DNA of 64,000 bases, taken from positions 1 to 64,000 of the forward strand of contig DATMDR010000046.1 in assembly GCA_035557635.1 (NCBI GenBank), in the 5' to 3' direction. The notes beneath the pieces were generated by a model. It was not told where the DNA came from. It ran no database searches and was given only the letters and a program-made list of their open reading frames with translations. Shown here piece after piece: positions 7,096-15,309 of this stretch. Each line of letters begins with the position of its first letter. The first letter of the stretch is position 1. This DNA comes from VRUE01 sp035557635. GTDB lineage: Bacteria > Actinomycetota > Thermoleophilia > Solirubrobacterales > 70-9. A program made the position numbers and the translations under genes.

Positions 7096-9380
7096 TGGCT
7101 AAGAAGCGGGTTCATGAGATTGCGAAAGCTCAGGGGCTGAGCAGCAAAGAGCTGCTGGCAGCGCTGAAGGCGGCTGGGATCGAGGCCAAGGCTGCCGCCT
7201 CGAGCGTCGAGGAGGACGCAGCGCTGAAGGCAATCGCGGCGGCCAAGGGCGACGGCGCCGCGGCTCCGCCCGCGGGTCCTGTCGCCGCAGGGGACCCACC
7301 GCCCCCTGCGGTAGCTAAAGCTTCCTCGGGGGCGGTACCCCCTACGGCGCCACCCGCGGGAGGGGCAGCGGCGAAAGGAAAAGCGGCGACGAAGCCTGCG
7401 ACTTCTGCCAAAGCCGCTGCTCGCCCCGCTGACAAACCCGCTGCTGCTGCGGCCGGTGGTGGATCGAAAAAACGCCGCCGTGTGGTGATCGATTCACAGG
7501 CCGCGCGTCGCGATCAGATGGGCGGGCCACCGCCGCAGCGCCCGCCGCGCCGCCGAGGCGGGCGGCGCCGGAGGCCGATGCTGGAGGAGCCGCCGCCCAA
7601 AGCCGAGGCCGTCGCCCCGGAGGCGACCAAGGTCCCGGCCGGGGCCACTGTGCGTGAGGTCGCGGAGCTGCTCGGACTGGGCAGTTCCGAGGTGATCAAG
7701 AAGCTGATGACGATGGGCGAGATGGCGACTCTGACCCAGACCCTGACCGACGACTCGATCAAAGCGATCGCCGATGAGTACGACCGTGATATCGAGATCG
7801 TCACCGCGGCCGAAGAGGAGCCGGAGGCGCCCGAGTTCGAGGACGCCGAGGAGAGCCTCGTCGATCGCCCTCCGGTGGTGACGATCATGGGCCACGTCGA
7901 CCACGGCAAGACCTCGCTGCTCGATGCGATCCGCGAGACCGAGGTGGCGGCGGGCGAGGCCGGCGGGATCACCCAGCACATCGGCGCCTACCAGGTGCAT
8001 CACGAGGCGAGGACGATCACCTTCCTCGACACGCCCGGCCACGCCGCCTTCACGGCGATGCGAGCCCGCGGCGCGAAGGTGACCGACATCGCCGTCGTCG
8101 TCGTCGCCGCGGACGACGGCGTGATGCCGCAGACCAAGGAGGCGATCGACCACGCCCGCGCCGCCGACGTGCCGATCCTGATCGCGGTCAACAAGATCGA
8201 CAAGGAGGGGGCGCAGCCCGACCGCGTCCGCAACGAGCTCGCCGCCGACGGCCTCACGCCTGAGGACTGGGGAGGGGACACCGTCTACTGCGACGTCTCG
8301 GCGAAGACGAAGGACGGGCTCGACAACCTGCTCGACATGATCCTCTTGGTCTCCGAGCTCGAGGAGCTCGGGGCGAACCCCGAGGCGGCCGCCTCGGGCA
8401 CCGTGATCGAGTCCCAGCTCGACCCCGGCCGCGGCCCGGTCGTCAGCATCCTGGTCCAGCGCGGCACGCTGAAGGTGGGCGACGCCCTCGTCGCCGGTCC
8501 CCAGTGGGGAAGGGTGCGGGCGATGCACGATTTCACCGGCGATCGCGTCGAGAGCGCCGACCCCGGAATGCCGGTCGAGGTGCTCGGCTTCGACGGCGTC
8601 TGCGAGGCAGGCGAGTTCGTGCAGGCGGTCGAGAACGATCGCCGTGCTCGTCAGCTCGCACAGGAGCGCGCCAACCGGCTCAAGACCGAGGCGCTGGCGC
8701 GGCGCCAGGCCCGCAAGGTCAGCCTCGAGGAGGTCTTCTCCAGGGTCCAGGAGGGGGAGATCAAGGAGCTCAACATCGTGCTCAAGGCCGACGTTGCCGG
8801 TTCGCTGGAGGCGCTCCAGGACGAGATCGCCAAGGTCCCCCAGGAGCAGGTTGGGATCAACATCATCCACTCCCAGACCGGTGGCATCAACGAGTCCGAC
8901 GTGATGCTCGCCGCGGCATCCGACGCGATCATCATCGGCTTCAACGTACGCCCGCTCGCCGACGCCCGCCGCGCCGCGGAGCGCGAGGGCATCGACATCC
9001 GCACCTACTCGGTGATCTACAAAATCACCGAAGACCTGCGCAACGCGATGGAGGGACTGCTGGAGGCGGTCGAGGTCGAGGAGACGCTCGGCGAGGCCGA
9101 GATCAAGCAGACTTTCAAGGCCTCCAAGGTCGGCCGGATCGCCGGTTGCATCGTCAGCGAGGGCAAGGTCGCCCGCGACGCCAGCGTCCGCCTGATCCGC
9201 GACGGCACCGTGATCTGGGAGGGCAAGCTTGGCTCTCTGCGACGCTTCAAAGACAACGTCCAGGAAGTCGAGGAGGGCCAGGAGTGCGGGATCGTCCTCG
9301 ACGGCTACGCGGACGTCAAGGAGGACGACGTACTCGAGTTCTTCAGGACCAAGCAGGTCGAGCAGACCCTGGACCAGTAG
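7095..9380 (+). CDS. infB: Translation initiation factor IF-2
   Basis: IF-2 is the GTPase that brings initiator tRNA to the 30S subunit. An N-terminal IF2N segment (KRVHEIAKAQGLSSKELL), a variable Ala/Pro/Arg linker and a second IF2N-like segment precede the G domain. The G domain has MGHVDHGKT, DTPGHAAF and NKID. Domains II-IV follow to residue 761. The GTG start overlaps the nusA stop (TAGTG). The linker contains family C repeat copy 2 at 7264-7363, encoding PPAGPVAAGDPPPPA. Confidence 0.96.
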   Translation: MAKKRVHEIAKAQGLSSKELLAALKAAGIEAKAAASSVEEDAALKAIAAAKGDGAAAPPAGPVAAGDPPPPAVAKASSGAVPPTAPPAGGAAAKGKAATKPATSAKAAARPADKPAAAAAGGGSKKRRRVVIDSQAARRDQMGGPPPQRPPRRRGGRRRRPMLEEPPPKAEAVAPEATKVPAGATVREVAELLGLGSSEVIKKLMTMGEMATLTQTLTDDSIKAIADEYDRDIEIVTAAEEEPEAPEFEDAEESLVDRPPVVTIMGHVDHGKTSLLDAIRETEVAAGEAGGITQHIGAYQVHHEARTITFLDTPGHAAFTAMRARGAKVTDIAVVVVAADDGVMPQTKEAIDHARAADVPILIAVNKIDKEGAQPDRVRNELAADGLTPEDWGGDTVYCDVSAKTKDGLDNLLDMILLVSELEELGANPEAAASGTVIESQLDPGRGPVVSILVQRGTLKVGDALVAGPQWGRVRAMHDFTGDRVESADPGMPVEVLGFDGVCEAGEFVQAVENDRRARQLAQERANRLKTEALARRQARKVSLEEVFSRVQEGEIKELNIVLKADVAGSLEALQDEIAKVPQEQVGINIIHSQTGGINESDVMLAAASDAIIIGFNVRPLADARRAAEREGIDIRTYSVIYKITEDLRNAMEGLLEAVEVEETLGEAEIKQTFKASKVGRIAGCIVSEGKVARDASVRLIRDGTVIWEGKLGSLRRFKDNVQEVEEGQECGIVLDGYADVKEDDVLEFFRTKQVEQTLDQ
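7264..7363. repeat. In-frame GC-rich repeat element in infB (family C, copy 2)
   Basis: It begins CGCGGGTCCTGTCGCCGCAG, as in nusA copy 1, and ends CCACCCGCGGG. The ends form CCCGCGGGT/ACCCGCGGG arms. An inner imperfect pairing of ACCGCCCCC with GGGGGCGGT is visible. It lies in the disordered linker of IF-2. Confidence 0.75.
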
Positions 9381-9411
9381 CCGCCGCGGCGAGTTTCTCA
9401 GGCGATGCCTC

Positions 9412-9417
9412 TATAGT
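9412..9417 (+). promoter_or_regulatory. -10 element for leaderless rbfA
   Basis: TATAGT ends eight bases before the GTG start of rbfA. A weak GTTTCT-like -35 may lie near 9392. The spacing predicts transcription starting at or next to the GTG. Confidence 0.6.
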
Positions 9418-9425
9418 CGCCACGC

Positions 9426-9767
9426 GTGGCCACTGCGCGAATGCGCCGCATCAACGAGGTGCTGCGGGAGGTGATCGGCGCTGCTATCGGCGAGCTCAGC
9501 GATCCCCGCATTGGCTTCGTAACCGTGACTTCCGTCGAGACAAGCCCCGATCTTCGCGCCGCCAAGGTGTACGTCAGCGTGCTTGGCAGCGACGAGGAGC
9601 GGGAGGCGACCCTGGCTGGCCTGCGCTCTTCGCACGGGGTGCTGCAGTCGGCGATCGCCGCCGAGACGCGGATGAAGCGCACGCCGACCCTGAGCTTCCA
9701 CTACGACCCGACGATCGAGCAGGGAATGCGAATCTCCCAGCTGCTCGACGAGGACGGGGAGCGATGA
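9426..9767 (+). CDS. rbfA: Ribosome-binding factor A
   Basis: RbfA is a small KH-fold protein for 30S maturation and cold adaptation. The 113 residues include the usual start (RMRRINEVLREVIGAAIGEL), DPRIGFVTVTSVETSPDLRAAKVYVSVLG and the C-terminal TPTLSFHYDPTIEQGMRI. It overlaps the DHH phosphoesterase gene by ATGA. The GTG start fits the -10 at 9412. Confidence 0.95.
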   Translation: MATARMRRINEVLREVIGAAIGELSDPRIGFVTVTSVETSPDLRAAKVYVSVLGSDEEREATLAGLRSSHGVLQSAIAAETRMKRTPTLSFHYDPTIEQGMRISQLLDEDGER

Positions 9768-10762
9768 GCGGGGCGGCCACCACGTCCGGGATCGAGCAGG
9801 TTGCCGCCGAGCTGCGCTCGCGCCAGCGCTTCCTGCTCACTGCTCACGAGGGACCGGACGGCGACGCCCTCGGCTCCCTGCTCGGCCTCCACCACCTGCT
9901 CACCCAGCTCGGCAAGGACTCGGTGATGTTCATGGCGGCAAAGGAGTTCCCATTGCCGATCGAGTACCGCTTCCTGCCGCTGGAGGAGGTCTTCCACGAG
10001 CCGCCGGCCGACATGTCGGACCGCACCGTGGTCTTCCTCGACTGCGGCAACATCGACCGCATGCCGGTCGACTTCCTCGCCAATGACGGAAATCTCGTGA
10101 TCAACATCGATCACCACCACGACAACACCCTTTTCGGCGACGTCAACCTGGTCGACGTCGACGCCTCCTGCACGGCCGAGATTGTCTACGAGCTGGCGGT
10201 CGCGCTTGGCGCCGAGATCACCCCGGAGATCGCCTCGGCCCTCTACGTCGGCATGGTCACCGACACCGGCAAGTTCATGTACGAGAACACGAAGGCGCGC
10301 ACGCACCGGATCGCCGCGGAGCTGATCGACGCCGGGGTGGAAGTCGACGAGACCTACCGCCGCCTCTACGAGCACGTGCCGATCGAGAAGCTGCGGCTCG
10401 TCTCGCGCGCCCTCGACGGCATCCAGTTTCACTGCGACGACCTGCTCGTCCTCGCCTACGTCACCGCTGCCGACTATGAGGCGACGGGAGCCGGCGAGGA
10501 GATGACCGAGGGCCTGATCGACTTCCTGCGCTCGGTCGAGGGCGGCAAGGTCGCCGCCCTGGTCCGCGACCTCGGCGACCGCGGCCGGTCGGCGCGCAAG
10601 GTCAGCCTGCGCTCCAGCGACGGCGAGGTCGACGTCTCGGCGGTCGCCCGCAAGCACGGCGGCGGTGGGCACAAGCGCGCCGCCGGCTTCTCCACCGATC
10701 TCGAGCTGGAGCAGCTGATTCCCTTCCTTTGCGGCGAGGTCTCCGCCCAGCTCGGGAAGTGA
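9764..10762 (+). CDS. DHH/DHHA1 phosphoesterase, NrnA-like
   Basis: This 332-residue enzyme is of the NrnA type, which degrades nanoRNA, pAp or cyclic-dinucleotide breakdown products. The DHH domain shows HEGPDGDALGS near residue 28, DCGN and the signature IDHHHDN. The DHHA1 domain ends with the GGGGHKRAAGF substrate motif. The gene lies between rbfA and truB as in mycobacteria. The ATG overlaps the rbfA stop. Its stop codon lies in the first bases of repeat R copy 1. The exact substrate cannot be decided from sequence. Confidence 0.9.
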   Translation: MSGAATTSGIEQVAAELRSRQRFLLTAHEGPDGDALGSLLGLHHLLTQLGKDSVMFMAAKEFPLPIEYRFLPLEEVFHEPPADMSDRTVVFLDCGNIDRMPVDFLANDGNLVINIDHHHDNTLFGDVNLVDVDASCTAEIVYELAVALGAEITPEIASALYVGMVTDTGKFMYENTKARTHRIAAELIDAGVEVDETYRRLYEHVPIEKLRLVSRALDGIQFHCDDLLVLAYVTAADYEATGAGEEMTEGLIDFLRSVEGGKVAALVRDLGDRGRSARKVSLRSSDGEVDVSAVARKHGGGGHKRAAGFSTDLELEQLIPFLCGEVSAQLGK

Positions 10763-10816
10763 GCGCGGAGCGAGCAAGCGTGCATATCTGGTTCTTCGCG
10801 CCGCGAGCGAAGCGGG
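10759..10816 (+). repeat. Dispersed repeat R, copy 1, with micro-ORF upstream of truB
   Basis: The repeat begins GTGAGCGCGGAGCGAGCAAG and ends in a GC-rich CTTCGC...GCGAAG inverted repeat. A 22-codon micro-ORF beginning MSAERASVHIWFFAPR runs from GTG 10759 to TGA 10825-10827. Its start overlaps the upstream stop (GTGA) and its stop overlaps the truB ATG (TGATG). Other copies are at 31662 and 47134. Confidence 0.8.
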
Positions 10817-10826
10817 AACAGGTGTG

Positions 10827-11480
10827 ATGGGCGTGGCCGGCGCCGAGGGGGCCGTGCTGCTCTGCGACAAGCCGGCCGGGATAACCTCGCACGACATGGT
10901 TGCCGCTGTACGGCGAGAGCGCGGCTGCAAGACCGGACATGCGGGCACCCTGGACCCGTTCGCGACGGGGCTGCTCCTGGTCCTGCTCGGCGGCGCGACC
11001 CGCCTGCAGCGCTTCCTCGTCGAGCTGCCGAAGACCTATGTCACCAAAGCGAGGCTCGGCTGGCGGTCGAGCACGGGCGACCCGGACGGAGAGCTGATCG
11101 AGACCGGCCGGAAGCCGCACTCGCTCGAGCTGCCGACCGGCAGGGTGCGGCAGAGGGTGCCGATGACCTCGGCGGTGCGGGTGGGGGGCGAGAGGCTCTA
11201 CCGCAAGGCCCACCGCGGCGAGACGATCGAGACTCCGGAGAGGGAGATCGAGGTCTACCGCGCCGATCTGCTCAACGGCGATGCGGAAACCGCGACCTAC
11301 GAGATCGAGTGCTCGACGGGGACCTACGTTCGCACCCTGATCGAGACGCTCGGCGACGCCTACTGCGCGGAGCTGCGCCGGACGGCGGTCGGCCCGTTCG
11401 AGGTCGGGCAGGCGGGAACGGAGCTGGATATGGACCAGGTTGCCGAGCTGGTGCCGGCGGTGGCAGAGGGGATGCGCTGA
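10827..11480 (+). CDS. truB: tRNA pseudouridine synthase B
   Basis: TruB makes pseudouridine 55 in the tRNA T-loop. The catalytic signature GHAGTLDPFATGLL places the nucleophile at Asp43, and LLCDKPAGITSHDMV precedes it. The protein is 217 residues, shorter than proteins carrying a C-terminal PUA domain. The ATG at 10827 overlaps the micro-ORF stop in repeat R. A GTG three bases upstream is an alternative. ribF follows after two bases. Confidence 0.94.
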   Translation: MGVAGAEGAVLLCDKPAGITSHDMVAAVRRERGCKTGHAGTLDPFATGLLLVLLGGATRLQRFLVELPKTYVTKARLGWRSSTGDPDGELIETGRKPHSLELPTGRVRQRVPMTSAVRVGGERLYRKAHRGETIETPEREIEVYRADLLNGDAETATYEIECSTGTYVRTLIETLGDAYCAELRRTAVGPFEVGQAGTELDMDQVAELVPAVAEGMR

Positions 11481-11482
11481 AG

Positions 11483-12370
11483 TTGAACATCACGGTGACT
11501 TTGCTGCCAGATGCCGAGAAACGGCCCCGCCACGTCGCGATCGGGACCTTCGACGGCGTCCACCGCGGCCACCAGGAGGTGATCGACGGCGCCGACACCG
11601 TGCTCACCTTCGATCCCCACCCGCTCGAGATCCTGCACCCGGCGGCGCTGCCGAAGCTGATCATGCCGTTCAGCGTCAAGCGCGACGTGATCGAGGGTGT
11701 GGGCGTCGACGAGCTGGTCGTTATCCCCTTTGACCGCGAGTTCGCCGCGCGGAGCGCCGAGGAGTTCGTCGAGCGGGTCCTGATCGAGCGGCTCGGCGCC
11801 GAACGCGTCTCGGTGGGTGAGAACTTCCGCTTCGGAGCCAAAGCCCAGGGCGATCCGAAGATGCTCGCCAGCCATTCCGAGTTCGAGACCCGAGTCGTGC
11901 CCCTGGTCGAGGTCGACGGCGAGGCGGTCTCCTCGACCCGGATCCGGGCGCTCGTGGCGGCGGGGGAGATGGAGGCGGCGCGGCGCTGTCTCGGCGCGCC
12001 CTTCATGGTCGAGGGCACGGTCGTCGAGGGAGACCAGCGCGGGCGCACGCTCGGCTTCCCGACCGCCAACATCGTTCCCGACGACCGCCTCGCGATCCCC
12101 GGGCATGGTGTCTACGCGGCCTTTGCCAACGGCGTCCCGGCGGCCGTCAACGTCGGCGTGCGACCGACCTTCGAGAGCGGCAGGGGGGTGCTGATCGAGA
12201 CCTACCTGATCGACCGCGAGGAAGACCTCTACGGGACCGAGTTGAGGGTCGCCTTCGTCTCCCGTCTGCGCGGCGAGAAGCGCTTCGCGGGCGTCGAGGA
12301 GCTGATCGCTCAGATGAAGATCGACGTCGAAGACGCGAAGCAAGTCTGCGCTGCATTCCAACCGTCTTAG
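11483..12370 (+). CDS. ribF: Bifunctional riboflavin kinase / FAD synthetase
   Basis: RibF converts riboflavin to FMN and then FAD. The N-terminal nucleotidyltransferase domain has AIGTFDGVHRGHQ and TFDPHP. The kinase domain has GRTLGFPTAN, the VNVGVRPTF motif and EDLYG. TTG 11483 is chosen because it follows the truB stop closely with a GAGGGG-like SD at 11466-11471; GTG 11495 is possible. No FMN riboswitch is seen. A block with two palindromic elements follows the stop. Confidence 0.93.
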   Translation: MNITVTLLPDAEKRPRHVAIGTFDGVHRGHQEVIDGADTVLTFDPHPLEILHPAALPKLIMPFSVKRDVIEGVGVDELVVIPFDREFAARSAEEFVERVLIERLGAERVSVGENFRFGAKAQGDPKMLASHSEFETRVVPLVEVDGEAVSSTRIRALVAAGEMEAARRCLGAPFMVEGTVVEGDQRGRTLGFPTANIVPDDRLAIPGHGVYAAFANGVPAAVNVGVRPTFESGRGVLIETYLIDREEDLYGTELRVAFVSRLRGEKRFAGVEELIAQMKIDVEDAKQVCAAFQPS

Positions 12371-12388
12371 CCGGACGCGCGTTCGCCC

Positions 12389-12510
12389 GGCCTAGAGGGC
12401 GAGCACCCCTGCTCACTCGCAACTCGTCGATGAAGACGTTTGCTGCTGACGCCTCGAGCTTGGCTCTCCTCCCGCGCAAAACGTTCGCAGGGGTGCCCAC
12501 CCTCTAGGCC
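12389..12510. repeat. Nested palindromic element, family P2, copy A
   Basis: Outer arms 12389-12412 and 12487-12510 match at 22 of 24 positions (GGCCTAGAGGG...GCACCCCTGC). Inside are CTCGCAACTCGTCG near the left arm and TCCTCCCGCGCAAAACGTTCGC near the right arm. Both blocks recur inverted in copy B at 12529-12642, while the outer arms do not. The 317-bp gap between ribF and rpsO consists mainly of these two copies. Confidence 0.8.
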
Positions 12511-12528
12511 AGACGCGGTGCGGTAGGC

Positions 12529-12642
12529 CGGAGGGGCCGGTGTGCCGCGAACGTTTTGCGCGGGAGGAGGACGACGCTATCGGCGACAGCACTTGACCGC
12601 CTCGACGACGAGTTGCGAGCGAGCGGTATACCGGCCCCTCCG
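12529..12642. repeat. Nested palindromic element, family P2, copy B (inverted)
   Basis: Outer arms 12529-12548 and 12623-12642 begin CGGAGGGGCCGG and pair along 20 nt, with two G-U pairs if transcribed. The interior holds GCGAACGTTTTGCGCGGGAGGA and CGACGAGTTGCGAG, the reverse complement of the copy A blocks. The middle 35 bp or so is not conserved between copies. Confidence 0.8.
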
Positions 12643-12668
12643 TCCTCCTGATCCGGGGTGAGGTCCTG

Positions 12669-12677
12669 TGCTAGCGT
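12669..12677 (+). promoter_or_regulatory. Extended -10 of rpsO
   Basis: TGC precedes TAGCGT (12672-12677), forming an extended -10. The rpsO ATG is ten bases further on, so the mRNA should be leaderless or almost so. Confidence 0.6.
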
Positions 12678-12687
12678 CACCGAGCGC

Positions 12688-12957
12688 ATGACGCTGACCA
12701 CGGAGAAAAAGTCCGAGCTGATTGGCAAGTACGGCCGCGCTGACGGTGATACCGGCTCGGCCGAGGTTCAGATCGCCCTGCTCACCGAGCGGATCAACGA
12801 ACTGACCGAGCACCTGCGCACCCACCCCAAGGACCACCATTCGCGGCGTGGCCTGCTGATGCTGGTCGGCAAGCGCCGCCGGATGCTGCGCTACCTCGAG
12901 CGCAAGAACCTCGAGCGTTACCGCTCGCTGGTCGCCGAGCTGGGCCTGCGACGCTAG
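12688..12957 (+). CDS. rpsO: 30S ribosomal protein S15
   Basis: This 89-residue S15 is a primary 16S rRNA-binding protein. Recognisable parts are DTGSAEVQIALLTERINELTEHL, HPKDHHSRRGLL and GKRRRMLRYLERK. It precedes pnp as in most bacteria. The ATG at 12688 gives the standard length. The frame is open to 12658, but that start lies in the promoter. Confidence 0.97.
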   Translation: MTLTTEKKSELIGKYGRADGDTGSAEVQIALLTERINELTEHLRTHPKDHHSRRGLLMLVGKRRRMLRYLERKNLERYRSLVAELGLRR

Positions 12958-13027
12958 TCGCGACGCGGCCGCATCCTGCCGGCCTGTACCCTCTTTGCGA
13001 AAGAGAACGAGAGTTCTGAATGCGAAT

Positions 13028-13051
13028 ACCGCCATCCGGGCGGTTGGAGGT
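13028..13051 (+). promoter_or_regulatory. Hairpin and strong SD in the pnp leader
   Basis: A 6-bp stem (ACCGCC/GGCGGT) with loop ATCCG sits directly before the strong SD GGAGGT (13046-13051), which lies nine bases before the pnp ATG. A hairpin this close to the SD could affect translation or serve as a processing site. pnp leaders are autoregulated through RNA structure in enterobacteria. Regulation here is not proven. Confidence 0.5.
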
Positions 13052-13060
13052 AACAACTAA

Positions 13061-15307
13061 ATGAGCATGTTTGACGTAAGCCGCGTTTCGGCGGATGTCG
13101 GCGACAGCCAGATTTCCTTCGAGACGGGCAAGCTCGCGAAGCAGGCGGGTGGCGCGGTCGTAGTCCAGGCCGGCGACACGATGGTGCTGTGCACCGCGAC
13201 CGTCGGAAACCTTCGCGACGTGGACTTCCTTCCCCTCACCGTCGACGTCGAGGAGCGGATGTACGCCGCGGGCAAGATCCCGGGCTCGTTCTTCCGTCGC
13301 GAGGGACGATCGGGCGAGAAGGCGACGCTGACCGCGCGCATGATCGACCGCCCGATCCGACCGCTCTTCCCGAAGGGCTGGCACTACGAGACCCAACTGG
13401 TCGCGATCCCGATGTCGGTGGACCAGGTCCACCCCTACGACATCCTCGCGATGAACGGTGCCTCGGCGGCTCTGGCGATCTCGCCGGTCCCGGTGGCCGC
13501 CCACGTCGGCGCCGTGCGGATCGGCAAGCTCGACGGCGACTTCGTCGTCAACCCCTCCGAGGAGGACCTGGCCGAGCTCGATCTCGACCTGATCGTCGCC
13601 GGCACCGACGAGGCGATCCTGATGGTCGAGGCCGGCGCCAACGGCGTCACCGAGCAGGAGATCCTCGACGCGCTCGACATCGCCCACTCGGAGATCAAGA
13701 AGCTGACCGCCGCGATGGAGGAGCTGCAGAAGAAGGCCGGCAAGGAGAAGATTGAGGTCGAGGCCCCCAAGATCGACGAGGGTCTGATCAGCGATATCCG
13801 CTCCTCCCACGGCCAGGCTCTGGTCGACGCGATCGCCACCGAGGGCAAGCTCGAGCGCTACGAGGCGATCGACAAGGTCAAGGACGAGGTGGTCGGCAAG
13901 TACGCCCTCGCGGACGATGGCGGAGAGGTCGACGAGGAGCGAGTCGCTGAGGTCAAGGCCGCCTTCGGCTCGATCGAGAAGGACACAATCCGCAAGGCGA
14001 TCGCCGTCGACAAGAAGCGCCCCGACGGTCGCGCCCAGGATGAGATCCGGCCGATCGAGTGCGAGGTCGACATCTCCCCGCGTGTGCACGGCTCGGCGCT
14101 GTTCACCCGCGGTGAGACGCAGATCCTCTCCAACGCCGCGCTCGGCACGACGCGCATGGATATGCGTATCGACACGCTTGGCCTGGAGACCTCGAAGAAG
14201 TTCTGGCACCACTACAACTTCCCGCCCTTCTCGGTCGGGGAGGCTGGTTTCATGCGCGGCCCGAAGCGCCGCGACATTGGCCACGGCGCGCTCGCCGAGC
14301 GGGCGCTGGTGGCGACGATCCCCAACGAAGAGGACTTCCCCTACGTGATCCGGGTCGTCTCGGAGACGCTGGAGTCGAACGGGTCGAGCTCGATGGGCTC
14401 AGTCTGCGCCTCCTCGATGGCACTGCAGGCGGCGGGCGTTCCCGTCAGCGCACCGGTCGCCGGCGTCGCGATGGGCCTGATCAAGGAGGGTGACGACTAC
14501 ATCGTCCTCACCGACATCGCCGGCGTCGAGGACCACCTCGGCGACATGGACTTCAAGGTCGCCGGTACAGCGGAGGGCATCACCGCCCTGCAGATGGACA
14601 TCAAGATCACCGGCGTCACCTTCGAGATCCTCACCGACGCGCTGGAGCAGGCCAACAAAGGCCGCCAGTTCATCCTCGGCAAGATGGCCGAGGCGATCGA
14701 GGGGCCGCGCGAGCAGCTCTCCAAGCACGCGCCGCGGATCGAATCGATCAAGATCGACCAGGAGAAGATCGGCGCCGTGATCGGCAAGGGCGGGGAAACG
14801 ATCCGCGCCCTCTGCGAGGAGTTCGAAGCCGAAATCGACGTCGAGGACGACGGCACGATCCGGATCTACGCCCCGACGGGCGAACTGGTCGAAGCCTGCG
14901 TGGCACGGATCCAGTCGATGACCAAGGAGGCCGAAGTCGGCGATCGCTACGAGACCGCCAAGGTCGTCAAGACAACCACCTTCGGCGCCTTCGTCGAGCT
15001 GGTCAAGGGCACCGACGGCCTCCTCCACATCTCCAACGTCAAGCCGGGCGAGCGGGTCGACTCCGTCGACGACGTGCTGAGCGCCGGTGAGGAGATCGAC
15101 GTCACCGTGGTCGAGGTCGACCGCGAGCGCGGCCGGATCGGCCTGCGCCTCACCGACGACCCCTCGATCGCGGGCAAGAGCCCCGAGGAGCTGGCCGCGG
15201 TCGGCTCCGGCGGCGACGGCGGACGGCGCAACGGCGGCGACCGCGGTGGCCGCGGTGGTCGTGACGGGCGGCGGAGTCGCGAGGGCGGCGACCGCGAGCG
15301 ACGCTGA
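13061..15307 (+). CDS. pnp: Polyribonucleotide nucleotidyltransferase (PNPase)
   Basis: PNPase is the phosphorolytic 3'-5' exoribonuclease of mRNA decay. Two RNase PH domains flank a helical linker. The second carries GETQIL, RRDIGHGALAERAL and SSMGSVCASS. A KH domain (IGAVIGKGGETIRAL) and an S1 domain (TTFGAFVELVKGTDGLLHIS) follow. The last 30 residues are rich in Arg and Gly, probably an RNA-binding tail. At 748 residues the length is normal. The start at 13061 follows a strong SD; ATG 13067 is possible. Confidence 0.97.
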   Translation: MSMFDVSRVSADVGDSQISFETGKLAKQAGGAVVVQAGDTMVLCTATVGNLRDVDFLPLTVDVEERMYAAGKIPGSFFRREGRSGEKATLTARMIDRPIRPLFPKGWHYETQLVAIPMSVDQVHPYDILAMNGASAALAISPVPVAAHVGAVRIGKLDGDFVVNPSEEDLAELDLDLIVAGTDEAILMVEAGANGVTEQEILDALDIAHSEIKKLTAAMEELQKKAGKEKIEVEAPKIDEGLISDIRSSHGQALVDAIATEGKLERYEAIDKVKDEVVGKYALADDGGEVDEERVAEVKAAFGSIEKDTIRKAIAVDKKRPDGRAQDEIRPIECEVDISPRVHGSALFTRGETQILSNAALGTTRMDMRIDTLGLETSKKFWHHYNFPPFSVGEAGFMRGPKRRDIGHGALAERALVATIPNEEDFPYVIRVVSETLESNGSSSMGSVCASSMALQAAGVPVSAPVAGVAMGLIKEGDDYIVLTDIAGVEDHLGDMDFKVAGTAEGITALQMDIKITGVTFEILTDALEQANKGRQFILGKMAEAIEGPREQLSKHAPRIESIKIDQEKIGAVIGKGGETIRALCEEFEAEIDVEDDGTIRIYAPTGELVEACVARIQSMTKEAEVGDRYETAKVVKTTTFGAFVELVKGTDGLLHISNVKPGERVDSVDDVLSAGEEIDVTVVEVDRERGRIGLRLTDDPSIAGKSPEELAAVGSGGDGGRRNGGDRGGRGGRDGRRSREGGDRERR

Positions 15308-15309
15308 CG

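Noticed and set aside
11440..11483. FMN riboswitch upstream of ribF
   Set aside because: ribF starts two bases after truB, with no room for an aptamer and no matching conserved segments.
12371..12687. Small gene or RNA in the ribF-rpsO gap
   Set aside because: Open frames here are short and run through inverted repeats. The content is explained by the two P2 elements and the rpsO promoter.
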